Assembly (NCBI GenBank): GCA_964418585.1
Contig: CAYQMG010000118.1
Span: forward strand, 62,001-126,000
Source: JAJRTE01 sp964418585
GTDB lineage: Bacteria > Myxococcota_A > UBA796 > JAJRTE01
Direction: 5' to 3'
Length of the DNA stretch: 64,000 nucleotides
The notes beneath the pieces are model-generated. The model was not told where the DNA came from. It ran no database searches and was given only the letters and a program-made list of their open reading frames with translations. Shown here in pieces: positions 56,736 to 64,000 of this stretch (the stretch's first letter is position 1; the number at the start of each line of letters is the position of its first letter). A program made the translations under genes and the position numbers.

Positions 56736-57647
56736 ATGGCACTGGGTACCGAGTTCTTCGACGTAAAACGTTTCATCGGAGGCATTGCTTCGAGCAACGC
56801 CGGCAGGACGCGCATGCTCCGTGCGGCGGTGAAAACAGGGTTTCTCTTCAGCGAAACCACCTACTACTTCGTGGATACATGGTGGAAAGATGTCTGCAAC
56901 ACCGAGCGCGACCCATTGGTGGGGATGCGACAGATGTCCTCCTGGTGCGACCTGCTGGTGCGGCAGATGCACGTGGCCCGGTACGTGTCGGGGCAGGTCC
57001 CCCCGCCCATCACCCGTGAGCAGATCCTGAGCGGTCGTTCCCGCGGGGCACTGCTGGTGAGCAACCACCGGTCCTACCTGGATGTGCTGGTGATTGGAAG
57101 CCTGGTGAACACATTTTTCGTGGCTCGAGGCGCGGTCCGCGACTGGCCCATCCTCGGGCCGGGCGGGGCCATGGCCGGGATCCTCTACGTGACTCGAGCA
57201 AGCCGAATCGCACGCAAGCGTATCCGCGCCGAGGTCCGCGACCGGCTGCTGGACGGGTATCGGGTTCTCAACTTTGCAGAAGGGGTGGCCCAGGCCCGGA
57301 GCAAGCTGGCCCCTTTCAAGCCGGGCATGTTCCGTGCCATCGCAGGGCTCGAGGTGGATGTGATTCCAATCTCCTTGATCTATCCGCCAGGGCTGGGCAT
57401 CGAGTGGGAACCCGGCGGGGACCTCGAGGCCATGTCTCGAGGTGACCGGGAACAGGGCGAGGGGGACCGGAAATCGCTCGTCGAGCATGTGACCGACCTG
57501 TTGACCAACCGCGAACTCAAGGTCTCCATCCATTTCGGAGACCCGATCGACTGCACCCGGTTCTCGGACGGAGACGAACTCATGCAGGTCACCCGGGACC
57601 GGATCTGGCACGACCTGGATCGTCCTGTGCCGTGGAATCGCGCCTAG
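56736..57647 (+). CDS. PlsC-type acyltransferase
   Basis: The protein is 303 aa from ATG 56736 (GGGGGT 6-7 nt upstream; ATG 56709 or TTG 56664 are possible). The lysophosphatidate/1-acylglycerol acyltransferase motifs are present: NHRSYLD, an H-x4-D with catalytic His111; then FAEGVAQ in place of the EGTR block; then VIPISLIYPPG in the last block. The EG-V-A substitution suggests a divergent acceptor. An N-terminal segment of about 75 residues with aromatic residues (ETTYYFVDTWW) precedes the domain. It acts on the membrane interface in lipid or lipid-A-like acylation; the specific acceptor is unknown. Confidence 0.9.
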   Translation: MALGTEFFDVKRFIGGIASSNAGRTRMLRAAVKTGFLFSETTYYFVDTWWKDVCNTERDPLVGMRQMSSWCDLLVRQMHVARYVSGQVPPPITREQILSGRSRGALLVSNHRSYLDVLVIGSLVNTFFVARGAVRDWPILGPGGAMAGILYVTRASRIARKRIRAEVRDRLLDGYRVLNFAEGVAQARSKLAPFKPGMFRAIAGLEVDVIPISLIYPPGLGIEWEPGGDLEAMSRGDREQGEGDRKSLVEHVTDLLTNRELKVSIHFGDPIDCTRFSDGDELMQVTRDRIWHDLDRPVPWNRA

Positions 57648-57739
57648 CAGCGGCCCGGTCCACGAGCCCGCGCCCCGGCCGGAGCCGGTGCGAAGGCTCG
57701 CCCGGCATGCTTCTGGAGTCGCTGGAAAGTTGTCGGAGT

Positions 57740-60100
57740 TTACCACACGAACGCATAGACCGCGCCGGCAGAAGGACCCGGTGAGTCGTCCCCGGGGGCG
57801 CCGGCGTTGAGGTCGAGCCAGCCATCTCCATCCAGATCGGCGATGACCACCGCCTTGCCCAGCATCTGCCCCGGCGTACTCCCTTGCCAGAACGCCAACG
57901 CACTGGTGGCAAGCACGGTCGAGCCCCACCGATTCTCGGGGGACAGCAGGTAGATGGCGCCCTGATTGTCGTTGCTCGCAGGCGCGCCGACCAGCAGGTC
58001 TCGCCGAAGATCCCCGTCGAAATCCCCGGTGAACATGACCGTGCCGAATCCACCACCTTCGACCTCGCCCACGATGTAGGTGTCAGCGTCCGAGGCCATC
58101 TCGATCTTGGACTGGTTCCTGGAGATGGGGCCAAACTTGATGAAGACAGCGCCAAGCCCATCGGACAAGGTGGGCGCAGCCACCACCAGGTCATCCTCAC
58201 CGTCCTGGTTCAGGTCCCCGGCGTGCACGACCGGCCCAAGGCTTCCACTACTGCCGCACAGCCCGGACGTAACCCGCACGATGGTCGAGGGCTCCCATCC
58301 GCCCTGGTGGAACGGACCTCCGAACATGATCTCGATCCGCCCCTCCTTGTTGGACGTACCCGGAGCGCCCACGGCAAAGTCGTCATACCCGTCCCGATCC
58401 AGATCCCCGACCCCGGCCACGTATTCCCCGGCCCGACACTCGGGACAGATCCCGGCCCGGACGAAATCCGCATCCTGGTACGACCCCGCCTCCACGAAGC
58501 CCCGCCCCAGGAACAGATAGGCGGACCCAACCGCCTGGGTCATCTCGACCATGGCATCCGGCGCTCCCACCAGATAGTCGGTCCGACCGTCGCCATCCAC
58601 GTCCCCGGCCAGAGCCAACACGCTGCCAAACCCATCGCCCGGCACAGCTCCCTCGATCGAAGCCACCGCCACCGTATCGATGAACACCAGCGGCACGCCC
58701 GGACCGCCCGGAACCACGTAAATACTCCCCTTGCCACCCGCTGCACCCGGGCAGCCGACGATCAGATCGTCGATCCCATCCCCCCCAACGTCATGGGCGA
58801 TCAACGCAGTGCCGCAACGATCTCCATCCCCCGCCCCCTGAACGACCATGCCCGTCTCGCTCAGACGCCCGTCGCTCAGCCCTTCCGGCGCGCCAAATAC
58901 CACGAACACGGCTCCAGACGCCTCTCCGTTCGACCCTGTCCAGTCCGGCGCACCCACTGCCAGGTCGTCCACCCCGTCTCCGTTGAAATCCCCGGTGGCA
59001 ATCGCCCGCCCCGCCTGGGCCCCCTCGTCCCCATCCAACGCCACCCGCGCATCCTCGGCCATCTGCCGCTCGTCAACCTCTCCGTTGCAGTTGTCGTCAA
59101 TACCGTTCACAAACTCGGGCGCAAAAGGACGCACCAGCGGGTCCAGATCATCACAGTCCAACCCACCCCAAACTTCGGCATCCTCACCGTCACAATCCTG
59201 ATCCGCCAACCGACCGTCACAATCCTCGTCCACCCCGTTGCAGGCGACCTCCTCGGACCCAGGTCCCAGCAACGGATCGCTGTCGTCGCAATCGCCACCC
59301 CGCGGCTGCGCATCCGCACCGTCGCAGTCCCGGTCCGAAATCCAGCCGTCGCAATCCTCGTCCACCAGATTGCACGAAACTTCCCCCGCTCCAGGATGAA
59401 TCGCCGCGCTGCCGTCATCACAGTCATCCGGCACCGCGTAGCCGTCTCCGTCCTCGTCCGGGTTGTCCAACCCGTCGCAGTCGCTGTCTACACCGTCGTC
59501 CTGGAACTCCGGGGCACCCTCAAACACGTCCTCGGACCGATCGTCACAGTCGTCCCCACCCGCTTCCACCGCCACGTGCCCATCGCCGTCCACATCCACC
59601 AGGTCCGCTCCGTCACAGTCCTGATCCGTCCCGTCGTACGGAACCTCCACCGTCAACGACGAAACCCCAGGATCCGCGTCGTCACAGTCCCCTCCCCCAG
59701 CCGCAACCCCAGGATCCCCATCCCCGTCCAGATCGTCCAGATCCTCCCCGTCACAATCCTGATCGATCCCGTCGTACGGTATCTCCTCGGCCCCAGGATG
59801 AATGTCCCCACGTTGATCGTTGCAGTCGTCTCCCCCATCCGCATACGACAGGAATCCATCGTGATCCCAGTCCCGCGACGCCTCCAGACAGTCCTCGTTG
59901 TCCTGACCGTTGCAGTCCTGATCGATCCCGTCCGCACACACGTCCTCCGCCCCCGGATAGACCGAGGCATCCCCGTCGTCACAATCAAACGAACTGCGCA
60001 CCCCGTCCCCATCCAGATCCGGATCGGGCGCAGGCGTGCTGCAGGCCGCACCGTAAAGCAGGACCAGCAGGCCAAGAAAGTGAAGCGGGCGACGTTGCAT
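57740..60100 (-). CDS. MopE-repeat / FG-GAP (integrin-type propeller) lipoprotein
   Basis: The protein is 786 aa from ATG 60100, with AGGAGG upstream. The signal peptide ends at lipobox YGAAC (Cys20). Residues 25-345 are seven MopE-type units (DGDG, CDDGDASVYPGAEDVC, then DQDCNG and variants). Residues 350-785 hold six visible FG-GAP repeats, each G-D-x-x-x-D-G-x-x-D-L-x-V-G-A-P, forming a calcium-binding beta-propeller as in integrin alpha chains. It is surface-exposed or periplasmic; an adhesive or matrix role is inferred. The gene contains no CTCGAG in about 2.4 kb, unlike its neighbours. Confidence 0.93.
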   Translation of the reverse strand: MQRRPLHFLGLLVLLYGAACSTPAPDPDLDGDGVRSSFDCDDGDASVYPGAEDVCADGIDQDCNGQDNEDCLEASRDWDHDGFLSYADGGDDCNDQRGDIHPGAEEIPYDGIDQDCDGEDLDDLDGDGDPGVAAGGGDCDDADPGVSSLTVEVPYDGTDQDCDGADLVDVDGDGHVAVEAGGDDCDDRSEDVFEGAPEFQDDGVDSDCDGLDNPDEDGDGYAVPDDCDDGSAAIHPGAGEVSCNLVDEDCDGWISDRDCDGADAQPRGGDCDDSDPLLGPGSEEVACNGVDEDCDGRLADQDCDGEDAEVWGGLDCDDLDPLVRPFAPEFVNGIDDNCNGEVDERQMAEDARVALDGDEGAQAGRAIATGDFNGDGVDDLAVGAPDWTGSNGEASGAVFVVFGAPEGLSDGRLSETGMVVQGAGDGDRCGTALIAHDVGGDGIDDLIVGCPGAAGGKGSIYVVPGGPGVPLVFIDTVAVASIEGAVPGDGFGSVLALAGDVDGDGRTDYLVGAPDAMVEMTQAVGSAYLFLGRGFVEAGSYQDADFVRAGICPECRAGEYVAGVGDLDRDGYDDFAVGAPGTSNKEGRIEIMFGGPFHQGGWEPSTIVRVTSGLCGSSGSLGPVVHAGDLNQDGEDDLVVAAPTLSDGLGAVFIKFGPISRNQSKIEMASDADTYIVGEVEGGGFGTVMFTGDFDGDLRRDLLVGAPASNDNQGAIYLLSPENRWGSTVLATSALAFWQGSTPGQMLGKAVVIADLDGDGWLDLNAGAPGDDSPGPSAGAVYAFVW
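59065..60025 (-). repeat. Seven MopE-type Asp/Cys coding repeats
   Basis: The units are about 130-140 bases each and encode an alternation of DCDD, an acidic spacer with PGA or a variant, and D-Q/E-DCDG. They recur across the first 40% of the FG-GAP lipoprotein gene. Confidence 0.8.
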
Positions 60101-60529
60101 GACCGGCCCTCCTGTATCAAGCGGCCGGGTTTCCATCTATACTGGATTCCACTTACACTATAGCAGTAAGCCACCACGAATCGAAGCAGACGCAACCTGC
60201 TTACGACACAACTTTCCATTCGGATCACTCGGTATCACACTGAATTACGATCACCACGAAACTTTCCAGACATACTGCACGAACACTCGAAGCCGCCCGG
60301 GGCGCCGAACACTGACACGGCCGAAAACGAACGGAGCCGGCACGCCGGTGTCATTGGACTCAAGGTGGTCGTGGCTTCATCCGACTTAGGAGATGCGTCC
60401 ACAAGATGTGCCGGACCTCCTTGCAGAGGCAGAGGGCGAGGGCAGCCGTGCGGCTCGAGTGAGCCATTGAGGCGTGGTCCGGCCGGTTGTCGAAGTGGAT
60501 TGCGCAAGGGAAGCAAGGGAGAAAACGCC
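60101..60529. other. Divergent spacer, AT-richer, no gene seen
   Basis: These 429 bases separate the FG-GAP lipoprotein gene (leftward) from the PilZ gene (rightward). The first 250 bases are clearly less GC-rich than the surroundings and contain several TATA-like hexamers (around 60135-60170) on both strands. They probably hold both promoters, but no single pair is convincing. The ribosome-binding site AGGGAG of the PilZ gene is at the right edge. Confidence 0.55.
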
Positions 60530-61264
60530 ATGGCGACGAGCGAACGGCGGGCTTCGAGGCGATATGAATTCAGGTTTCCGGCTGTATTTCGAGACGGCAC
60601 CCGGGACGTGGAGGGGGAGGTGACGAGTGTTGGGCGGCATGGAGTGTTTGTGGAGACGGAGACTCCGCGGCGTCCAGGGGAGTTGATCCAGTTGTATCTG
60701 AAGATTCCACCGCTGGAAGGAGCCGACTCCGGGAACGTGCGGGTGATGGCGGTGGTGGCCTGGGCGCTTGGTGTGCCGGAGGCGCAGCGGACGGGTCGGC
60801 GACCGGGGATGGGGTTGAAGTTTTTCATGATGGCGGCGGGTGAGAAGTCGCGCTGGGATCACTTCTACCTGGCGTTGCAGCGGCGGATGGAGTCTGGGCA
60901 GGAGCAGCGTCGGCACATCGAGTCCACGTCCGGGCCTGTGAAGTTCTATGTGCGGCCGCGGGACTTTCTGCAACTGTTCCGGTTTCAGAGGCATTCTCTG
61001 GCCAGTGGTCGCTATTTTCTCCGTTCTCCGTTCCTCGAGGCCGTGGGCAAGCACGTTCAGGTGGTTCTGATTCATCCTGAATCCAAGGAAGAGTTTCCTC
61101 TGACCGGACGTGTCGTCGGGGTGCAATCTCGAGGACCGGAGGTGCTTCGCGGCATGGAGATCCAGTGGTGCAACGTGGTGAGCACGACCCACGAGGATTT
61201 TCGCCGCTTCGTGCTGGACGGAATCCATCCCATTCAAGAGGTGGACCTCCGGCTGGCCGGTTGA
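60530..61264 (+). CDS. PilZ-domain protein
   Basis: The protein is 244 aa from ATG 60530, 8 nt after AGGGAG. The first 105 residues look like a PilZ domain: ERRASRRYEFRFPAVF contains the R-x3-R c-di-GMP motif, followed by a beta-barrel ending in RPGMGLKFF. The second binding motif (D/N-x-S-x-x-G) is degenerate, reading S-V-G-R-H-G. Residues 130-240 resemble a second PilZ-like barrel without the arginine motif (ending in RGMEIQW). There is no membrane span. It may regulate motility or polysaccharide in response to c-di-GMP, or have lost binding. Confidence 0.85.
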   Translation: MATSERRASRRYEFRFPAVFRDGTRDVEGEVTSVGRHGVFVETETPRRPGELIQLYLKIPPLEGADSGNVRVMAVVAWALGVPEAQRTGRRPGMGLKFFMMAAGEKSRWDHFYLALQRRMESGQEQRRHIESTSGPVKFYVRPRDFLQLFRFQRHSLASGRYFLRSPFLEAVGKHVQVVLIHPESKEEFPLTGRVVGVQSRGPEVLRGMEIQWCNVVSTTHEDFRRFVLDGIHPIQEVDLRLAG

Positions 61265-61387
61265 TCAGCGGATTCCTCCATTTCATCCTCCACCGCTCAT
61301 CGGACTCGAGCCTGAACCCAATTCATTTTCTGTTCGGACGCCGGGGTGCGAACCTGCGGGGACGTGGGGCCTCCCTGGACCGGGCCG

Positions 61388-61417
61388 TTGCGCCTCCAGG
61401 GTGTTTTCAGGTACGAT
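61388..61417 (+). promoter_or_regulatory. Candidate promoter before the FGE-fold lipoprotein gene
   Basis: TTGCGC (61388-61393), 18 nt, TACGAT (61412-61417). The -10 hexamer is identical to that proposed at 24629-24634. The leader would be about 115 nt. Confidence 0.27.
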
Positions 61418-61536
61418 CGTGGGAAGAGACCTCGACTCGAGAAGGAAGGCGAAGGCGGAGCGAGGGCGTGCGGCCGTCAGGCGCGAGGAGGGTTGAAGCG
61501 GAAGTGGGACAGGAATGGTGGCAGAAAGGCCCGGGC

Positions 61537-62907
61537 ATGGGCGGGCGGAACGCCGGGCCCGGGTCGTACACCGGGGGGCCTGAGTCGAGTGCCCCCATCC
61601 GGTCGGTCCGAGGGTGTCCTCGAGTTCGTTGGCGCCCCCGGGCAGCCGTGCTGCTTGCATGGGCGGTGGTGTCGCTGTGGAGCGGGGGGTGCGGTGGCGT
61701 GGACGAGGGGACAGGCACGGAAGTGCCGTCGGACCTGACCGCAACCCCGGAGCCCGCTGAGCCGACCGGTACCCTGACGCCTGCTTCGCCCATGTCTCCG
61801 ACACCGGTTCCGTTGGAATCGCCGACCCCTCCACCCACACCCAAGGTGTCCACGCCGACGCCCACACCGGAACCGACCGAAATTTACGGGTGTCCCGAGA
61901 ACATGGCGCTGCTGACCGGCCGGACCGGAGAACCGGTCATGTGTGTGGACATGTTCGAGGTGACCGTCACCGGCGAACTGGGAAGCCACGACCAACTTGC
62001 CGAGGGCGCGATTCCCACCGAGGCGGTCACCTCTCCGGACGAAGGGGTGGAGCCGACCATCCTGATTTCCTATGACCAGGCCGTGGCCGCGTGCGAACAG
62101 ACCCCGGTACTGAATCGACAGGGCCGGGTGGTCGGCTACAAGCGTCTGATCACTTCGAAACTGTGGCAGGACGCATGCGATGGTGTGGTGGGCGAAGGCG
62201 GACTGGTCTTTCCTTATGGGAACACGTTCGAGGAAGGAGCCTGCGCCACGCTGAGCGCGAGCGGAGAGCAGGTGCTGGATGGACCGGTCCCCACGGGGAG
62301 CTTTCCCGGGTGCGTCAGCCCATTCGGAGTCTACGACATGACCGGCAACGTGTGGGAATGGGCCGACACCGGCATGCGCATGGACATCGACGCCTGGTTC
62401 GCGCTCGCGGCCGCCTGGGGAATGGGCATCTACGTGGACGAAGATGGTTTTCTGGCCACAATCCTCCGCAACGACATCACGGTGCTCTACATGGAAATGA
62501 TGGGATTGCAACCGGAGGACCTCTACATCGACGTGGACGGGTACCTGAAGTTGCCTGGCGACCGGGTGGAATACATCAACGATGAGTTCGGTCATGGGCC
62601 TCGAGGCTACCTGCTCCAGGTACATGGGGACTATGAGAGCGCCGAGACGTGCGCGGATTGTTTCTTGCCGGTGGAGCTGGTTCCGGTGGATCTTTCGGAC
62701 GAGACCCAACCGTATCTGCTGGCCGTGTCCTGGGAGTCGGACGGGGCGCCGGTGGCGGACAAGCGTGGGGGGTCTTTCTACTCGGTGGAGCAACCCACCT
62801 GTACGACCAACCAGGTGGTCCATTTTCACGATACCCACGGGACCATCGGATTCCGCTGCATGTGTGACCCGGTGTTGACCGGAGCGGTGAGGGACGAGGA
62901 ACGTTAG
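61537..62907 (+). CDS. Lipoprotein with formylglycine-generating-enzyme (SUMF1-type) fold
   Basis: The protein is 456 aa from ATG 61537 (AAAGG 7 nt upstream); the start is uncertain because the n-region before the membrane signal (RAAVLLAWAVVSLWSGGC, Cys52) is long. A Thr-Pro linker of about 50 residues follows. The FGE-sulfatase fold is marked by CPENMALLTG at its start, KRLITSKLWQDACDG, DMTGNVWEWAD, RGGSFYS and the closing GFRCMC. Between GNVWEWAD and RGGSFYS there are about 130 residues, against roughly 10-20 in usual members, with DEDGFLATI and DVDGYLKL segments. The position outside the membrane and the insertion suggest a binding or structural role rather than sulfatase maturation. Confidence 0.87.
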   Translation: MGGRNAGPGSYTGGPESSAPIRSVRGCPRVRWRPRAAVLLAWAVVSLWSGGCGGVDEGTGTEVPSDLTATPEPAEPTGTLTPASPMSPTPVPLESPTPPPTPKVSTPTPTPEPTEIYGCPENMALLTGRTGEPVMCVDMFEVTVTGELGSHDQLAEGAIPTEAVTSPDEGVEPTILISYDQAVAACEQTPVLNRQGRVVGYKRLITSKLWQDACDGVVGEGGLVFPYGNTFEEGACATLSASGEQVLDGPVPTGSFPGCVSPFGVYDMTGNVWEWADTGMRMDIDAWFALAAAWGMGIYVDEDGFLATILRNDITVLYMEMMGLQPEDLYIDVDGYLKLPGDRVEYINDEFGHGPRGYLLQVHGDYESAETCADCFLPVELVPVDLSDETQPYLLAVSWESDGAPVADKRGGSFYSVEQPTCTTNQVVHFHDTHGTIGFRCMCDPVLTGAVRDEER

Positions 62908-63037
62908 AACGGTGGGGCGATCTGGGTGCCGTTCCCGTGTTCCGGTCCATCCGTGTGCCTGGAATGGTGGACCCTGGGCACGGAATCCTCCAGAATGAAC
63001 CAGGATGGCCGAGCGGACACACGAAGGAGGAACCATC

Positions 63038-63967
63038 ATGACAGGCAGGAAGCGACAGGCGGCGTCCCGCTGGATTGGCGCCGGGTGGCTGGTGCTGGCC
63101 CTGACGCCCGGGACGGTTTTGGGGGGATCGGCGACGGACACGGAGACGTGGGTGCACGTGGGCACGGATCGATTCTATCTGGCCGGTGCGCTGAGCCGCT
63201 CACAGGGCGTCGCCTATGCGGCGGACACGGATTCCCTGGTGTTCTCGTGGCAGTACGGGCTTCAACGCACGACACTGGACTACCAGGTGTTGCGGGTCGA
63301 CCCCATGGCCATTCCACCGGAGATCCTGGCCACAGGGGGGCGCCACATCGGGGGCATCGACTGGTACGGGGGCCTGGTCTACGCGCCGATAGAGGACAGC
63401 GACAGCTACCTGTACCCCTACGTGGCCCTGTTCGACGCACGGACGTTGCGGTACACCGGGATTCGTTTCCTCTTGCCCTGGGAACTCCAAACCGAAGGGG
63501 TCCCGTGGGTCGCGGTGGATGCGGATCGCGGCGTGGTCTACGCCTCGGAATGGAACCCGGTGGAACAGATCAATGCCTACGACCTGCACGACCTCTCTTA
63601 CCAATGGTCCCTCCCCCTCTCTCCTGCCATCGGCCGTATCCAGGGAGCCAAGGTTCACGATGGTGCACTCTACGCCGCGAGCGACAACGATACCAAGTCG
63701 GTCTACCGGATCGACCTTGAGACCGGTGAGGTGACCGAGCTGTTCCGAATACTCGATCTCCCGGGCGTCTACGCAGCCGACCCGTTCCTCGAGACCGAGG
63801 ACCTGGTGTTCTATGACGCACCGGACGGATCGATGCTGCACGTCATTCTGATCCAGAGTGTGTTCCCGACCCCGGACGCTCCCGACCGCTCCCTTGTGTT
63901 CATGCCATCAAGCAGCCTGTACCATTTCGCCCGGGTGGACGAGACCACCCCCGGGGAGATGGATTGA
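63038..63967 (+). CDS. Secreted propeller-like protein of unknown function
   Basis: The protein is 309 aa from ATG 63038, 8 nt after AAGGAGG. A signal peptide (MTGRKRQAASRWIGAGWLVL) is cleaved near VLGGSA. The mature part consists of repeating beta-strand units with the pattern hydrophobic-YAA/YAS-D/E (GVAYAADTD, GLVYAPIED, GVVYASEWN, GALYAASDN), about 45-60 residues apart. This suggests a beta-propeller, as in quinoprotein- or lactonase-like folds. No catalytic motif is recognised. It lies 130 nt after the FGE-fold gene on the same strand. Confidence 0.88.
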   Translation: MTGRKRQAASRWIGAGWLVLALTPGTVLGGSATDTETWVHVGTDRFYLAGALSRSQGVAYAADTDSLVFSWQYGLQRTTLDYQVLRVDPMAIPPEILATGGRHIGGIDWYGGLVYAPIEDSDSYLYPYVALFDARTLRYTGIRFLLPWELQTEGVPWVAVDADRGVVYASEWNPVEQINAYDLHDLSYQWSLPLSPAIGRIQGAKVHDGALYAASDNDTKSVYRIDLETGEVTELFRILDLPGVYAADPFLETEDLVFYDAPDGSMLHVILIQSVFPTPDAPDRSLVFMPSSSLYHFARVDETTPGEMD

Positions 63968-64000
63968 AACAGGACAGGGGGAAGCCAGATTCCATCGTCG

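Larger units (their letters stand above)
1..64000. repeat. Highly iterated palindrome CTCGAG throughout the window
   Basis: Reading by eye I count about 145 copies of CTCGAG, about one per 440 bases, in genes of all kinds and in spacers. Independent bases at about 65% G+C would give roughly 20. Flanking bases vary, so the unit is six bases. Copies are sparse or absent in parts of the repeat-rich surface-protein genes, for example 57.5-60.4 kb, about 29.0-31.1 kb and about 37.4-39.8 kb. Many copies in genes read as Pro-Arg-Gly/Ala or Thr-Arg-Ala (xCT CGA Gxx), giving the otherwise rare CGA arginine codon. Confidence 0.8.

Noticed and set aside
57884..60163. 759-codon plus-strand frame opposite the FG-GAP lipoprotein
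   Set aside because: It is a repetitive His/Val/Arg shadow of the MopE and FG-GAP repeats with no start signal.

Overview
The window is high-GC DNA (about 65% by eye, not computed) from a gene-dense bacterial chromosome. I see no IS element, prophage, CRISPR array, rRNA or tRNA. The content points to an uncultured Myxococcota- or Desulfobacterota-like (old Deltaproteobacteria) organism. Evidence for this is several secreted proteins with MopE-type Cys/Asp repeats, a 2.7-kaa surface protein ending in a MYXO-CTERM-like Cys/hydrophobic/Arg tail, CARDB and OmpL47-like adhesin modules, soluble Ser/Thr kinases, and an oxygen-sensitive glycyl-radical enzyme with its activase. TGA is the normal stop of many genes here, so the genetic code is standard.

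Layout. 1-5 kb: end of a glycosidase, a secreted ceramidase-like protein, a metallophosphoesterase, then a sparsely coding kilobase that holds a 56-codon candidate selenoprotein gene on the minus strand. 5-18 kb: Ser/Thr kinase, APC permease fused to universal-stress domains, glycyl-radical enzyme with an SCP2-like N-terminal extension plus its activase, a membrane GT-C type protein, and a large hybrid histidine kinase. 18-24.5 kb: two paralogous beta-helix proteins and a GH2 glycosidase. 24.6-28 kb: a tight kinase/FHA/PP2C operon in which kinase and FHA protein share zinc-ribbon N-termini. 28-43 kb: two very large secreted adhesin-like proteins flanking a DUF255 thioredoxin-fold protein. 43-51 kb: GtrA-like protein, S9 peptidase, class II DAHP synthase, small unknown protein, lipoprotein, esterase and OmpA-like lipoprotein. 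51-64 kb: GH31 alpha-glucosidase overlapping a hydrolase-like lipoprotein that lacks its nucleophile, ribosomal protein L33, an acyltransferase, a MopE/FG-GAP lipoprotein, a PilZ protein, an FGE-fold lipoprotein and a secreted unknown.

Three observations stand out. (1) A minus-strand frame at 4756-4926 encodes two hydrophobic segments separated by Cys-Pro-Pro-TGA. Directly after the TGA lies a 13-bp hairpin whose loop starts 19 nt downstream with G as second loop base, as expected of a bacterial SECIS element. This looks like a very small membrane selenoprotein with a CPPU redox motif. (2) The palindrome CTCGAG is scattered through genes and spacers about 145 times by eye, roughly one per 440 bases against about 20 expected, which resembles the HIP1 palindrome of cyanobacteria. 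(3) A glycyl-radical enzyme carries an SCP2-like lipid-binding extension, suggesting a hydrophobic substrate.

All functions are inferred from motifs read by eye. Starts were chosen from ribosome-binding sites and signal peptides, and the promoter calls are weak.
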